The notes under the pieces were generated by a model that was given only the letters and a program-made list of their open reading frames with translations, was not told the origin of the DNA and made no database searches. From the NCBI GenBank assembly GCA_902141825.1, contig CABFPG010000003.1, positions 620,001-684,000 on the forward strand: DNA of 64,000 nucleotides, read 5' to 3'. Position 1 is the first letter of the stretch. Each line of letters starts with the position of its first letter. Position numbers and translations under genes: made by a program. This DNA is from Thalassocella blandensis. Lineage in GTDB: Bacteria; Pseudomonadota; Gammaproteobacteria; Pseudomonadales; Cellvibrionaceae. This document shows positions 1-9,308 of the stretch, in pieces.

Positions 1-1420
1 TATAGCCGATTTGCTGATGCACTGCCTGAGCTTCCGGAGTAGCTCCGCGCAACACAGGTCGACCGACAGGGTCATAAACCAGAGCAAACTGACTACGCGT
101 ATTGGAATTATCCGAAGTCCACATGAATTTTCCGCGCCCATCGGCTGAATTGTCGACCTGACCTCCCGCAGACAAGGAACCGTCACTGTAAACTACCAGC
201 ATGATAGGTACTCCCATGCGGTGAGCGTACTCAAGACAGGCCCCCATACAGCGGCCGGCGCGCAAATCGCGCACTTCACCGGTGGCCCGCCCCTGACCGT
301 GATAGTCATATCCCCCCATGGATATATGACCAGCCCCGGCGTAACCACTGGTGGAACCTCCCGTCCCGCCGACCACCAATTTCATAATGGAGGCGGTTTT
401 CTGGAATTCGCGATCGTTCAACTCATCACCAGGGAAGATCGAGGAAATAAAGGAATCTTCCGCAATATCCAAAACACGCGGGTCTGGATATTCACGCGCA
501 AGATGCGCAGTTTCGGCATAAACGCACTGCAGTTTGAATTTCAAATCATCATTTAATTGCGCCGTCGCCAGTTTCGGGTCCATTTTAGACAGCTTGGCCT
601 TACTCATCTCCCAAACGGAAGTCATGACAGAAACGACTTCATCCGTGGAAAGACCATTAAAGTCTCCAACTTTCACCAAACCCAGCGCATCTGTTCGTCT
701 ATCCACTTTTGTTTCACGGAACTCATTGGAGTTCATGAACTTCGTGGGCAATCTTGAATTACCGCCACCCATATCATTATTGCGTGAAGCCACGGCGTAA
801 AGGATGTCACCTTTATTTTGCGCAACCATATTGATGCCGCGAATCGGATTGTGCGGATTATTCCCAGTGTCATTTTCCGAACGAGCAGCCATCACAAACC
901 CGTTGACGTTGGCAGCACACTCAGGAGAAACCTTATCCAGTATGCCGCGTAAAAATGCGCTGTCGGAATGAAAAGCCAGGCCAAGCGTTGTGTCGGTATG
1001 ATCGCCATTACTGGTACCCGTGGCGTTACTCAACGGCCCATTGGGCTCTGCCACACCAGGCACCTGGTCTCCGGGCAGACCCTGACGCGCATAACCTGCC
1101 GTGCTTAAAAAGTCCATTTGGCCACCAGCACCACCCACCAGCACATTAGAGCCGGAAGTGTTGGCGCCACCGGCCAGGTCGAAGGCGATGAATGGCACTT
1201 TAGAGGTACCACCACCAATCTGACAGAGCTCGATGACCTCACTCGGCACATCCGCAGCGGCTGTTGTTGCCAGAAGAGATCCCAAGGTACTGCAACCTGC
1301 TACAACGCCGGCTCCGGTCGTAAAACCCTGCGCAAGAAACTCGCGTCGCGTTTTAGGACGAGCATGGCAATTGTGCTTGAGAGGTTCATCCAACCCTAAA
1401 AACAATCTATCTTTAGCCAT
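1..1420 (-). CDS. DUF1501-like Tat-exported protein (3' end outside window)
   Basis: At least 473 codons are visible and the frame stays open to the window edge, so the C-terminus is missing. The ATG at 1420 follows an AGAGAGG ribosome site. The N-terminus has a twin-arginine-like TRREFL motif about 26 residues in, then a small-residue stretch ending GVVAGC, so this is probably a Tat substrate and possibly a lipoprotein. The body is rich in Gly and Asn, with phrases such as FDLAGGANTSG and GYDYHGQG that resemble the DUF1501/DUF1552 proteins encoded beside DUF1585/1588-type cytochromes. No CXXCH is present. It is the last visible gene of a leftward set, 15 bases after the LamG lipoprotein. The family assignment is by resemblance and the function is unknown. 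Confidence 0.8.
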   Translation of the reverse strand, partial: MAKDRLFLGLDEPLKHNCHARPKTRREFLAQGFTTGAGVVAGCSTLGSLLATTAAADVPSEVIELCQIGGGTSKVPFIAFDLAGGANTSGSNVLVGGAGGQMDFLSTAGYARQGLPGDQVPGVAEPNGPLSNATGTSNGDHTDTTLGLAFHSDSAFLRGILDKVSPECAANVNGFVMAARSENDTGNNPHNPIRGINMVAQNKGDILYAVASRNNDMGGGNSRLPTKFMNSNEFRETKVDRRTDALGLVKVGDFNGLSTDEVVSVMTSVWEMSKAKLSKMDPKLATAQLNDDLKFKLQCVYAETAHLAREYPDPRVLDIAEDSFISSIFPGDELNDREFQKTASIMKLVVGGTGGSTSGYAGAGHISMGGYDYHGQGRATGEVRDLRAGRCMGACLEYAHRMGVPIMLVVYSDGSLSAGGQVDNSADGRGKFMWTSDNSNTRSQFALVYDPVGRPVLRGATPEAQAVHQQIGY

Positions 1421-1435
1421 AATTCTTAACCTCTC

Positions 1436-3988
1436 TTATTGCAACAACATGGTTGCACTGGATACTGCGGCAGTACACACAGCGATAACTTTGGTCGACG
1501 TGTCATTGGTTGTCATACCATCAATCAGGCGATTCAACTCATCACGCACACCTTTAATTTCCAAGTGTGGCGGCTCACCGCCCGATGCGGGGTCATCCAG
1601 GTCAGGCTGAGTTGCCAAACCGGAGCTGTGCAGCATATGTGCTAGCAGAGGATCAACGACATCCGCACTGTTTGCCGACGTCAGACTGCCGCTAAACACC
1701 GCTGAACCAAAATAGGCATTGCGCAGCGTGGTGTCGCTGACAAGTTCCGTACAAAACGCCAGTGCCAGCTGCGCCACTGCCGATTGCTGCGAAGACAGGA
1801 AACCATAAAGCGATTCAGATGCGGGCAGGGAACGACGCAGTTCACTGCGATAAAAATCACCGACACGCTCCGATGGCACGGTTGTAATGGTGGACATGTT
1901 TTCAAAAATTTCGTCAAAGATACGCATTCCGACATCGGGCTGAATATCGGTATCCAGCTCTCCGGGAACAGGAGGTACAGGCTCTGCGGGGCGACTGTAA
2001 TTATTGCTGCCGATAGCATCGAAGGTGAGGAAGAACTGATCATCCAGCGGGCCATTTTCCAGGGCGAATAAAGTCCCGGAAGGGTTTGTGGCCAACGGTA
2101 CACCGGTGGCTGCATTATAATTTTCTGCCGTAACGGTTGCGTTTACATTGGCAAAAGCCTGACTGGTTGGTAACTCTTTAGCGTTTAGACCAACCCGAAT
2201 GCCGCGAATATTAATATCCTCAGCGGGTACTGCATCCTTGTCCAGGCTGATAAAGAATGGCGAGCTGAACAGGTAGCTGTAATCGTCGTAAACCTCCACT
2301 GAGAACACCACGTAAGCCTGCGGCATATTCACCAAATGGGAGACACCAAATAGCAGATAGTATTTCTGGCCAACACCAGATTCAAAATTCGCCATGATCT
2401 GCTCTGCATTCAATACGCGATTATGAATGGCCAACAACCGAACCGTCCCTTCCCACCAGCGGGCATTATCCACCTCATTGCCCACAGCCAAGACGAAAGT
2501 ATCGTCCCAGTCATTTATATTGCCAGCCAAACTTCCGTCATCGTCCTGCGCCACCAATTCACCATTAACAAATATTTGTCGACCTTCGATGGGATCGTAG
2601 GTGGCAACAACATGTTGCAATGTGGCCTGCAGGATTTCATCCGCAGAAGGCGTAGACAGCTGCGGCATTCCGTTAGCATCCGAGTTCTCGGAGCGCGAGA
2701 GGAAGTCATAGTCATATAAGGTTTGATTCAGCGAAAAGTTGCGCGTATCAGTACTGCCCGAGTAGGTGATAATACGCGATTCTTCCTGCGTCACATTCGC
2801 GGGAATCACCCAGGCTTCTACCGAGTATTCACCTGTCAGTTTGATCAAGTCGTTGAGTTTGCTGCTGGATGCTGTATCCCCCTGCGCCTTGCCATTGTCC
2901 TCAATGCGGATACCCCAGGAACCCACCCACTCAACCGTAGGCGAAAGATTCAGATCCAGAGCGGGATCAACACCACTGGTATCATAAGCAATAGATCCAG
3001 CGCCCTCTTTAAATTCATACAGGGCAATCACATCAGATTCCACTCGTCCACCGCTGGCGGCAATAACACCATCCGCCAGTAAGCCCACAGCGTTACTGAC
3101 CAGCAAATCTTCATCAATTGGCTGAGGTTCTGGCACAAGTTCAAGGAAGGCATTTACCGCGACGGTCATCTGCTGCACGCTGTATGCCGTTGGCGACATG
3201 GCGCCACTCGGATCTTGCCACACGTTATGCCCTTCCTGCATACGCTGTACAAACCGCGAGTTCGCGCCATTATTCAAGTCGATAAGGGTACGGGCAGAGT
3301 TATATGCCGTTTCGGGATTGGCACTGGCAAAATACGGTTGCTGGCGCTGCGCACTCGCCTCCGAGTGACACTGCACACAATTTGCAGAATCGGTGTCCGT
3401 AACCAGCGGATATATTGTCGCTTCATAAGCATCACTGCTCACCGGTAACTGCTTACTCACGCCCACTTCATGCACTTCTGGTGGCGTTAGCACAATCACA
3501 TTTTCCGAAGCACCGCTCGCGGTGGCCCAGTTTTGAATGTAGTTTTCAATGATGTCCGGTGCCGCTTCACTCCAGATGTTATGGCCCGCTTCAGCACGCT
3601 CAACCAGACGCGAGAGTACTGGCGCTTGTAAATCCACGTAATTCAGCGCGATCGAGTACGCCAGATTGATATCATCGCGACGCAAGAACTGCGGCTCCTG
3701 CCCTACAATTTCATTGTGACAGGCACCGCAACGATCGTCGCCAGCCAGGTTGTCCCATACAGCCAATTTGAATGCGAGCACATCATCAGTAGAGGCGACC
3801 GGACCATTGTAGACAATATCATCGTTACCACTATCTTCTTCATCCGGGATGTTTCGCTGGTTTTCCTGACCGGAATCTCCACCGCAACTCACCAGCACTC
3901 CCAATGCTGCCACGAGCACCACATAAGTCAGGCGCTGCACGGCTTGTGTCAATATTGCTGGCATGGTTTGAATAATCATTTGCTTCAT
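1436..3988 (-). CDS. LamG-domain lipoprotein with two cytochrome c-like CXXCH domains
   Basis: This 850-residue protein has a signal peptide ending in a lipobox (VLVSC, Cys35). Two related segments follow. Each has a CXXCH heme site (Cys87/Cys90/His91 and Cys204/Cys207/His208) and, about 45 residues later, a GHN(I/V)W motif (near 135 and 253), so the N-terminal region looks like a duplicated monoheme domain. Residues about 320-540 fit a concanavalin/LamG fold, with ALYEFKEGAGS, the YSVEAWV strand and the HVVATYD strand. The last 300 residues match nothing I recognise. The gene starts 3 bases after the upstream stop, with a GGGGGAATAAGAG ribosome site. It is probably an outer-membrane-anchored electron carrier or heme-bearing adhesin; that role is inferred. 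Confidence 0.88.
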   Translation of the reverse strand: MKQMIIQTMPAILTQAVQRLTYVVLVAALGVLVSCGGDSGQENQRNIPDEEDSGNDDIVYNGPVASTDDVLAFKLAVWDNLAGDDRCGACHNEIVGQEPQFLRRDDINLAYSIALNYVDLQAPVLSRLVERAEAGHNIWSEAAPDIIENYIQNWATASGASENVIVLTPPEVHEVGVSKQLPVSSDAYEATIYPLVTDTDSANCVQCHSEASAQRQQPYFASANPETAYNSARTLIDLNNGANSRFVQRMQEGHNVWQDPSGAMSPTAYSVQQMTVAVNAFLELVPEPQPIDEDLLVSNAVGLLADGVIAASGGRVESDVIALYEFKEGAGSIAYDTSGVDPALDLNLSPTVEWVGSWGIRIEDNGKAQGDTASSSKLNDLIKLTGEYSVEAWVIPANVTQEESRIITYSGSTDTRNFSLNQTLYDYDFLSRSENSDANGMPQLSTPSADEILQATLQHVVATYDPIEGRQIFVNGELVAQDDDGSLAGNINDWDDTFVLAVGNEVDNARWWEGTVRLLAIHNRVLNAEQIMANFESGVGQKYYLLFGVSHLVNMPQAYVVFSVEVYDDYSYLFSSPFFISLDKDAVPAEDINIRGIRVGLNAKELPTSQAFANVNATVTAENYNAATGVPLATNPSGTLFALENGPLDDQFFLTFDAIGSNNYSRPAEPVPPVPGELDTDIQPDVGMRIFDEIFENMSTITTVPSERVGDFYRSELRRSLPASESLYGFLSSQQSAVAQLALAFCTELVSDTTLRNAYFGSAVFSGSLTSANSADVVDPLLAHMLHSSGLATQPDLDDPASGGEPPHLEIKGVRDELNRLIDGMTTNDTSTKVIAVCTAAVSSATMLLQ

Positions 3989-3991
3989 CTC

Positions 3992-5251
3992 TTATTCCCC
4001 CATGCAGTAATCAGCTGCCCGAGCGAATGTACGCTTCAGGTTGAAACCATTGTTTTTAAAATCCGAAACAAGACTCGACACTTCAGTGCGATCCGTCGCG
4101 TCTTGCGGATTTCGCAAACATACGGTGCGAAAAACACGTTTAACATGACATTGCGCATAAGCTTCTGAATGCGCCAATTCCTGAAACATCGTACTGATAC
4201 CCGTGCCACTGCCAGGCAAGGCACTATCCCAACCCAGCACTACGTTTTTACCGGCGCGCCAATAGTTGGCCCACTTGTTATCCGGTGTGCGAAAGCCGTA
4301 AGGGAAGGTCGTATCGTTGTTAAAATATTTTTCCTGAACCGTGCCTGGGGTATATTCCACCTGCCCGTTTTCCCCGGTGGGATCATTCTCCGGCTCATAG
4401 GCATAACCGTGATAGGCCATGGCCTGCGCCATCGGGTCCATCCCGGTGTGACATCCCATACAGTTATTTAAAAAGATCCGTGAATCACCGCCTGGACTGC
4501 GCGATACATCCTGCCGAATACGATCCGGCACTCTCGTCACATCGTGCACCGCCTCCATATCCAGACACAGGTGATTCACCATCGTGAAACGAAACGCCGC
4601 GCGATTTGTACCCGCGATCAAAAACGCTTTAGCGCCAGCGCGAGAAGTAATAACACCCGAAGCTCCGCCATTGGCCAACGCAGGTACAAGTTGTGACTGA
4701 GTTCTGGCTTCGAGATCGTCTTTTAGACTGTATCCAGGGTCGCCGTTAAGCTCTAGCCCCTCTTCCAACGCCACATAGTGGCTGTTATTACTGGAAGAAT
4801 ATGGCGGCAGCCCTGCAGCATTTCCCACATACAGAACATCCTGATAAAGCAGACCGCGAAAATCACGCTCATCGCGCACAAATCCAATGGCGGTGGCAAT
4901 GTAGTCATTTAAATCGGCAAACACATCACCTTCACGATTCGTCCATGGCGCTGCCCAGTTTTTTAATGTGACATTATAAAAACTGTGGTTTTCGTTGTTA
5001 TCAATCGCCAGTTCGGCAGCGCGAATACCGTTGCCGTCATCCTCAATCAAGGTCACCATCTGCTGCAAAATAGCTTCGCTTGGATATGCACCGGTTAATC
5101 GGTCATGGATGCGCTTGGCCTGGTCTTCCACGTTGGCAGACGCAGTCACGCCCGTCAAAGCCGCCGACAGACTTACAGCCCAAACACCTAAATGGCGGCG
5201 CCAGGTCAATGGCATCTCGCGCAGTGTTTTATTTGAATTACCGGTTGTCAT
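3992..5251 (-). CDS. secreted monoheme protein of the DUF1585/DUF1588 type
   Basis: The 419-residue protein has an N-terminal export signal (basic WRRH, then a hydrophobic run ending TASA near residue 39). The clear landmark is NNCMGCHTGMDPM (Cys264, Cys267, His268), a c-type heme site followed by the MDP motif that marks DUF1588/DUF1585 proteins of planctomycete-type cytochrome operons. A conserved-looking Cys pair lies near the C-terminus. It is the first gene of the leftward set, has an AAGGCAAGAG ribosome site, and lies beside a DUF1501-like gene, the pairing usual for this family. It probably acts in the periplasm or at the cell surface as an electron-transfer protein. Its substrate is not known. 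Confidence 0.82.
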   Translation of the reverse strand: MTTGNSNKTLREMPLTWRRHLGVWAVSLSAALTGVTASANVEDQAKRIHDRLTGAYPSEAILQQMVTLIEDDGNGIRAAELAIDNNENHSFYNVTLKNWAAPWTNREGDVFADLNDYIATAIGFVRDERDFRGLLYQDVLYVGNAAGLPPYSSSNNSHYVALEEGLELNGDPGYSLKDDLEARTQSQLVPALANGGASGVITSRAGAKAFLIAGTNRAAFRFTMVNHLCLDMEAVHDVTRVPDRIRQDVSRSPGGDSRIFLNNCMGCHTGMDPMAQAMAYHGYAYEPENDPTGENGQVEYTPGTVQEKYFNNDTTFPYGFRTPDNKWANYWRAGKNVVLGWDSALPGSGTGISTMFQELAHSEAYAQCHVKRVFRTVCLRNPQDATDRTEVSSLVSDFKNNGFNLKRTFARAADYCMGE

Positions 5252-5941
5252 ATCTCTTGCCTTTCAAAGTCAATCAAAGTCAATCAAGCTTTACTGTAGA
5301 CTGCTCGAATTAATCGGTTTTATTGAGCAGCTTCTTGAGTGTTTGCCACCGTATAGTGACATTTTTTGTTTTTACGGTGACATATTTTGTCATTTTATCT
5401 TTAAAAAAAGTGACGTATTTTGTCATTTTTTAGTTGGGATCTTGCTTTAACCCCAGAGCCTTAAAGGCTTTACGGTAAAAATCTCGAGAATGCGCTATTT
5501 TTACTTAGGGATAGGTAGAGCAGAATTTGTACCGAAAACACGGCAGCAAGAAAAAAGAAGGGAACTAAAATAACTAAATGAGACGTGGTTCATATTCAAA
5601 GGTATCGGAAGATGGAATACACGCTGATAAGTTCTCCTCAGCCGTGCGCATTACAAAAAATCACTTATCTTACACCTCAGTTTAGTCTAGTTTTTAAGCG
5701 GAACTAGCTGATTTATCAAGAAATTTAGCGATTTCTAGTTCTCAGAAACACGCGCTTAATAACAATTGCGTCGGATTAGGCACAACTCTTGTTAGGAAAA
5801 TAAAAATAAAGATGTGTGACAATAGAAAGTAAACACGCGATCGCAACATTATTCGTGACAACAAGATGCAAGATTCCCGGTAAAACACTGAGCGAATCCA
5901 TCTGTAGAAATGGCAAAAGCCTGTAATAACCGAGCGAAACC
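5252..5941. other. divergent control region between the two heme-protein gene sets
   Basis: This 690-base region separates the leftward heme set from the rightward HzsA-like set and must hold both promoters. It is AT-rich and contains no convincing gene. The main structure is the group of GTGAC-type repeats at 5356-5425, listed separately. No clear sigma-70 pair could be assigned by eye for either direction. Confidence 0.6.
5356..5425. promoter_or_regulatory. tandem TGACA-N5-TGTCA inverted repeats, candidate operator
   Basis: GTGAC occurs at 5356, 5377 and 5410. The second copy opens a perfect inverted repeat, TGACATATTTTGTCA (5378-5392). The third opens the one-mismatch version TGACGTATTTTGTCA (5411-5425). 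The first copy is only a half-match. The 21- and 33-base spacings are close to two and three helical turns, as expected for sites that bind one protein on the same DNA face. The sites lie 105-175 bases before the DUF1585-like gene and about 520-590 bases before the HzsA-like gene. The regulator is unknown. Confidence 0.5.
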
Positions 5942-8900
5942 ATGAAACAACAACTCCTTCTGTCATTGTTACTGCTGTGCGCCCTGCAAGGCTGCGATGT
6001 AAGCAATAACAACGGCAACAGTAACACGGGCTTGGATTTGGACAATGATGGCTCAGGCGATGACGGTGATCCCGTGGTGGTCGACTTACCCATCGCATTC
6101 ATCGAGCGCCCCACCCCCTACGAAGCAGAAGATCCCGATGACGATGCTTCTCCGCAGGTACTGGTTCCTTTTGATGTTTTTGATCCGTCGCACTTTAACC
6201 CGGGGGCTCGCCTTGTTATCAAAACCCGCGCGTCAGCCTCTGCTTCTGCACGAGTGATTACAGACGAGGTATTTCCTGCGGAAATCGAGGGAGAAGATGC
6301 GCCGCTGTATGACGTAAAGGATCTGGCAGTCAATGCAGACGGCACCAAGCTGGTATTTGCCATGCGTGCACCAGAAATCGAAGACGCTGATGAGGATGAA
6401 CAACCTACCTGGAATATTTGGGAGTACGACTTAAGTTCGGATATGCTGCGACGAGTCATCAGCTCCAACCTGCTGGCTGAAGCCGGCCAGGATATCATGC
6501 CATCCTATCTGCCCGATGACCGTATCGTGTTTTCCTCCACGCGTCAGCGTACCTCCAAATCCATATCACTGGATCAGAGCCGCCCGCAATTTACCTACGT
6601 CACCGAGCGCGATGGCGATGAATACGCCTACACACTGCATATCATCGATGAAGACGGCAATATCAGCCAGATATCCTACGGCAAAGGCGATGACTTTTAT
6701 CCGACAATATTGAGTGATGGCCGCATTCTGTTTTTACGCGGAGACGATACCAGCAATACCAATCGCGACCGATTAAGCCTTTACACGATTCACCCGGACG
6801 GCAGTGATCTCAGCCCATATTACGGATTCCATAGCCCTTCCGGCAGTGGCGACGAGGGACAGGGCGCACTGATCAAACCGTTACAAATGCCGGACGGGCG
6901 TATTCTTGTCAGCTTTCGCGAGCGCCTCAGCCAGACTCACGGCGGCGACATAGTCGCGATAGACACACAGAACTTTATCGACCTGAACAAACCCACATAT
7001 GCCAATGTCGGCGGCGTGGGGCCAGCTGAAACCTCCTTGTCATTTGGCACGGTGGTGATTGAAGCGCAATCTGAACATGGCACATTTAATTCAGCCTACC
7101 CGCTGTTTGATGGGACCGGACGCTTTATTGTGGCCTGGCAACCCTGCCTGGTAGAAGGCTACGACTTCAGTCCGCGTATCTATACCCAAAGCTCGGTTGA
7201 CGCGGAAGGCAACAATGTTTACACACTGATTAACGCCAATGGCGAACTCGTCAATACCGGCGGCAGTGTACTGGCTGCTGGGCAAACCGCCGTTACCATT
7301 GAAGAAGACGAAGTCATTACCCTGCCCTGTCTGGCCGAAAGTATCGATAACCCCTTTATTGAATTGGCCGACCCGCAGTTTGGAATCTGGATTTACGACC
7401 CCGTCACGCAAACGCAGGCCCCGGTTGTGACAGCGAACAGCATAGGCACACTGTACACAGAAGCCGTTGTTTTCGAACCAAAAACACCTGCCGACTATAT
7501 TCCAGGGGCAGCCACAGACCCCGAACGCGCGGAACTGACAGAACAAAGTGTTGGCATCGTCAACATTAAAAGTATTTACAGCATGGATGGCGAAGATGGC
7601 GTCGCAGACGGTATCCCAGCCATGGCAGACCCTCTGCGGACGCCCACCGACGAACGCCCTGTACGTTTCATCCGTATACTCGAGCACGCCAACATGCCGC
7701 ACGATGACGATTACGATATCGACATGGCTCTGGTAAGAGGACGCAACGGCCAACCCGGTAAAGGGATCATTGGTTATGCACAGGTCCACCCCGATGGTTC
7801 AGCCCTTTTTAAAGTACCGGCAAACGTGGCTTTTACCATGGAATTTGTCGATGCGAATGGACGCCGCTTGCGCGGTTCACTGGAAGGACGTCACCGCAAC
7901 TGGCTGAACGTAGTACCGGGCGAAATTCGCACCTGTAACGGATGTCACAATGCTAACAGTGAAGAACCTCATGGCCGCTACAATGCAGAACCCCCGACAG
8001 CAAATATTGGCGCTTTAGCGGAAACGCCCTTTCCCAACACCTCGCTGCGTGACCCTCTTGGTACACCCTATTCGGCGATGCCACAAGTGGGCGAAACCAT
8101 GGCGGAGTACTTTACTCGGGTAAAATTAGCTGATCCAGCGGTGGAGACCGATCCTCGTGATCTGTCACTGGACATTGTGTTCACAGACGAGTGGACCGAT
8201 CCCGCCAGCGGTGCTGCCGTGGGTGCCGACATTTCCCTGGTGTTTGCAGCTCCAGAAGCTTCCGGGCCAGATAATCTTCATACCTTGCCACCGGTTTTAA
8301 TTGGCGATTGCCTGGAAAGCTGGAGCTTTCTGTGCCGCACAGTGATCGACTACCCAGACCACATTCAGCCGATCTGGGAGTGGCCACGAACCATCTCCCA
8401 AGCGGGAGTAGATGTCGACATTACCTGTATCAACTGCCACAGTGCCGCAGATAGAGACGGCAATCCACAGATTCCCGAACCGGTCGATACTGTGCAGCTG
8501 AGCTTTGAAAACGTCGTTTCGCCACTGGATAACAATATGGTATTTCTGAAGGGCTATGACGAACTTTTTGCAGCCGGCGACCCGGTACTTGAAGTTAATC
8601 CGGATACCGGATTAATCCAGATCCAGCAGATACCCCTGGTTATCGATGGCGAAATTCAATATCAGATGGTGCAGCAAACTGACGATATGGGCACTCCGCT
8701 GTTTGAAGCAGTCGACCAGACAACCCTGGAAGACCTGTGTGTACCACAAAGCACCGACGACCCGAATATCGTTCTGAATGTTGATGCGAATGACGCCAAT
8801 ATCCCCTGTATGACCTTCGTGTACTATACGGATGAATTTGGTGAACTAGTATTAGATGGAGCGGGCAATCCAATTCCGATTCCATTGTTCGAAAATAATA

Positions 8901-9088
8901 CGCAAGGCCGTTATTTAACTACCGCACAAGGGGCTAACTCTACCCAGAACGCTCGTTTTTTTGCAGTCTTTGAAGCCGGTGCCGCTCATGAAGGCTATTT
9001 GAGCCCGGCAGAAATCAAATTGATTTCGGAATGGCTGGATCTGGGAGGTCAGTACTACAATGAAATTTTTAAAGCATTGGATGACTAA
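5942..9088 (+). CDS. HzsA-like diheme lipoprotein (beta-propeller plus hydrazine-synthase-alpha middle domain)
   Basis: The 1048-residue protein has a lipobox signal (ALQGC, Cys18) and an acidic Asp/Asn-rich linker. A WD40/TolB-like beta-propeller is suggested by repeated strands such as ADGTKLVFAMR, DDRIVFSSTR, DGRILFLRGD and DGRILVSFRE. A domain with HPDGSALFKVPANVAF and GRHRNWLNVVPGEIRTCNGC carries the first heme site (Cys665/Cys668/His669). A C-terminal part has a second heme site (Cys829/Cys832/His833) and ends in SPAEIKLISEWLDLGGQYY. This order matches the alpha subunit of anammox hydrazine synthase and its many non-anammox homologues. No beta or gamma subunit lies nearby, so hydrazine synthesis is not implied. 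It is the first gene of a rightward set and is probably a surface or periplasmic diheme enzyme. Confidence 0.85.
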   Translation: MKQQLLLSLLLLCALQGCDVSNNNGNSNTGLDLDNDGSGDDGDPVVVDLPIAFIERPTPYEAEDPDDDASPQVLVPFDVFDPSHFNPGARLVIKTRASASASARVITDEVFPAEIEGEDAPLYDVKDLAVNADGTKLVFAMRAPEIEDADEDEQPTWNIWEYDLSSDMLRRVISSNLLAEAGQDIMPSYLPDDRIVFSSTRQRTSKSISLDQSRPQFTYVTERDGDEYAYTLHIIDEDGNISQISYGKGDDFYPTILSDGRILFLRGDDTSNTNRDRLSLYTIHPDGSDLSPYYGFHSPSGSGDEGQGALIKPLQMPDGRILVSFRERLSQTHGGDIVAIDTQNFIDLNKPTYANVGGVGPAETSLSFGTVVIEAQSEHGTFNSAYPLFDGTGRFIVAWQPCLVEGYDFSPRIYTQSSVDAEGNNVYTLINANGELVNTGGSVLAAGQTAVTIEEDEVITLPCLAESIDNPFIELADPQFGIWIYDPVTQTQAPVVTANSIGTLYTEAVVFEPKTPADYIPGAATDPERAELTEQSVGIVNIKSIYSMDGEDGVADGIPAMADPLRTPTDERPVRFIRILEHANMPHDDDYDIDMALVRGRNGQPGKGIIGYAQVHPDGSALFKVPANVAFTMEFVDANGRRLRGSLEGRHRNWLNVVPGEIRTCNGCHNANSEEPHGRYNAEPPTANIGALAETPFPNTSLRDPLGTPYSAMPQVGETMAEYFTRVKLADPAVETDPRDLSLDIVFTDEWTDPASGAAVGADISLVFAAPEASGPDNLHTLPPVLIGDCLESWSFLCRTVIDYPDHIQPIWEWPRTISQAGVDVDITCINCHSAADRDGNPQIPEPVDTVQLSFENVVSPLDNNMVFLKGYDELFAAGDPVLEVNPDTGLIQIQQIPLVIDGEIQYQMVQQTDDMGTPLFEAVDQTTLEDLCVPQSTDDPNIVLNVDANDANIPCMTFVYYTDEFGELVLDGAGNPIPIPLFENNTQGRYLTTAQGANSTQNARFFAVFEAGAAHEGYLSPAEIKLISEWLDLGGQYYNEIFKALDD

Positions 9089-9308
9089 AACACTTTTGTG
9101 TCCGCTGTCAGGCTTTTAGTGATCATTATTAAGAAGTCACTTGAACATAAGAATGAGGCCCATTAATGTATCACGTCCATAACGTTGGGCTTGTAAATTC
9201 CTTTGCCAGTTCTCACCTGCATGGGGATTGCAAAGACGACGTCCCTGCGGTGACGGGGAGCCTGACTACATTACCGACAATGAAAACCTGCAAAGGATTT
9301 AACTGCAT

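Noticed and set aside
7091-7789. 232-codon frame antisense to the HzsA-like gene
   Set aside because: It lies wholly within a well-supported coding sequence on the other strand and shows no family motif.
5942-9088. Evidence for anammox metabolism
   Set aside because: Only the alpha-type protein is present; no beta or gamma subunit and no other anammox gene is nearby, and alpha-like proteins are common in non-anammox bacteria.
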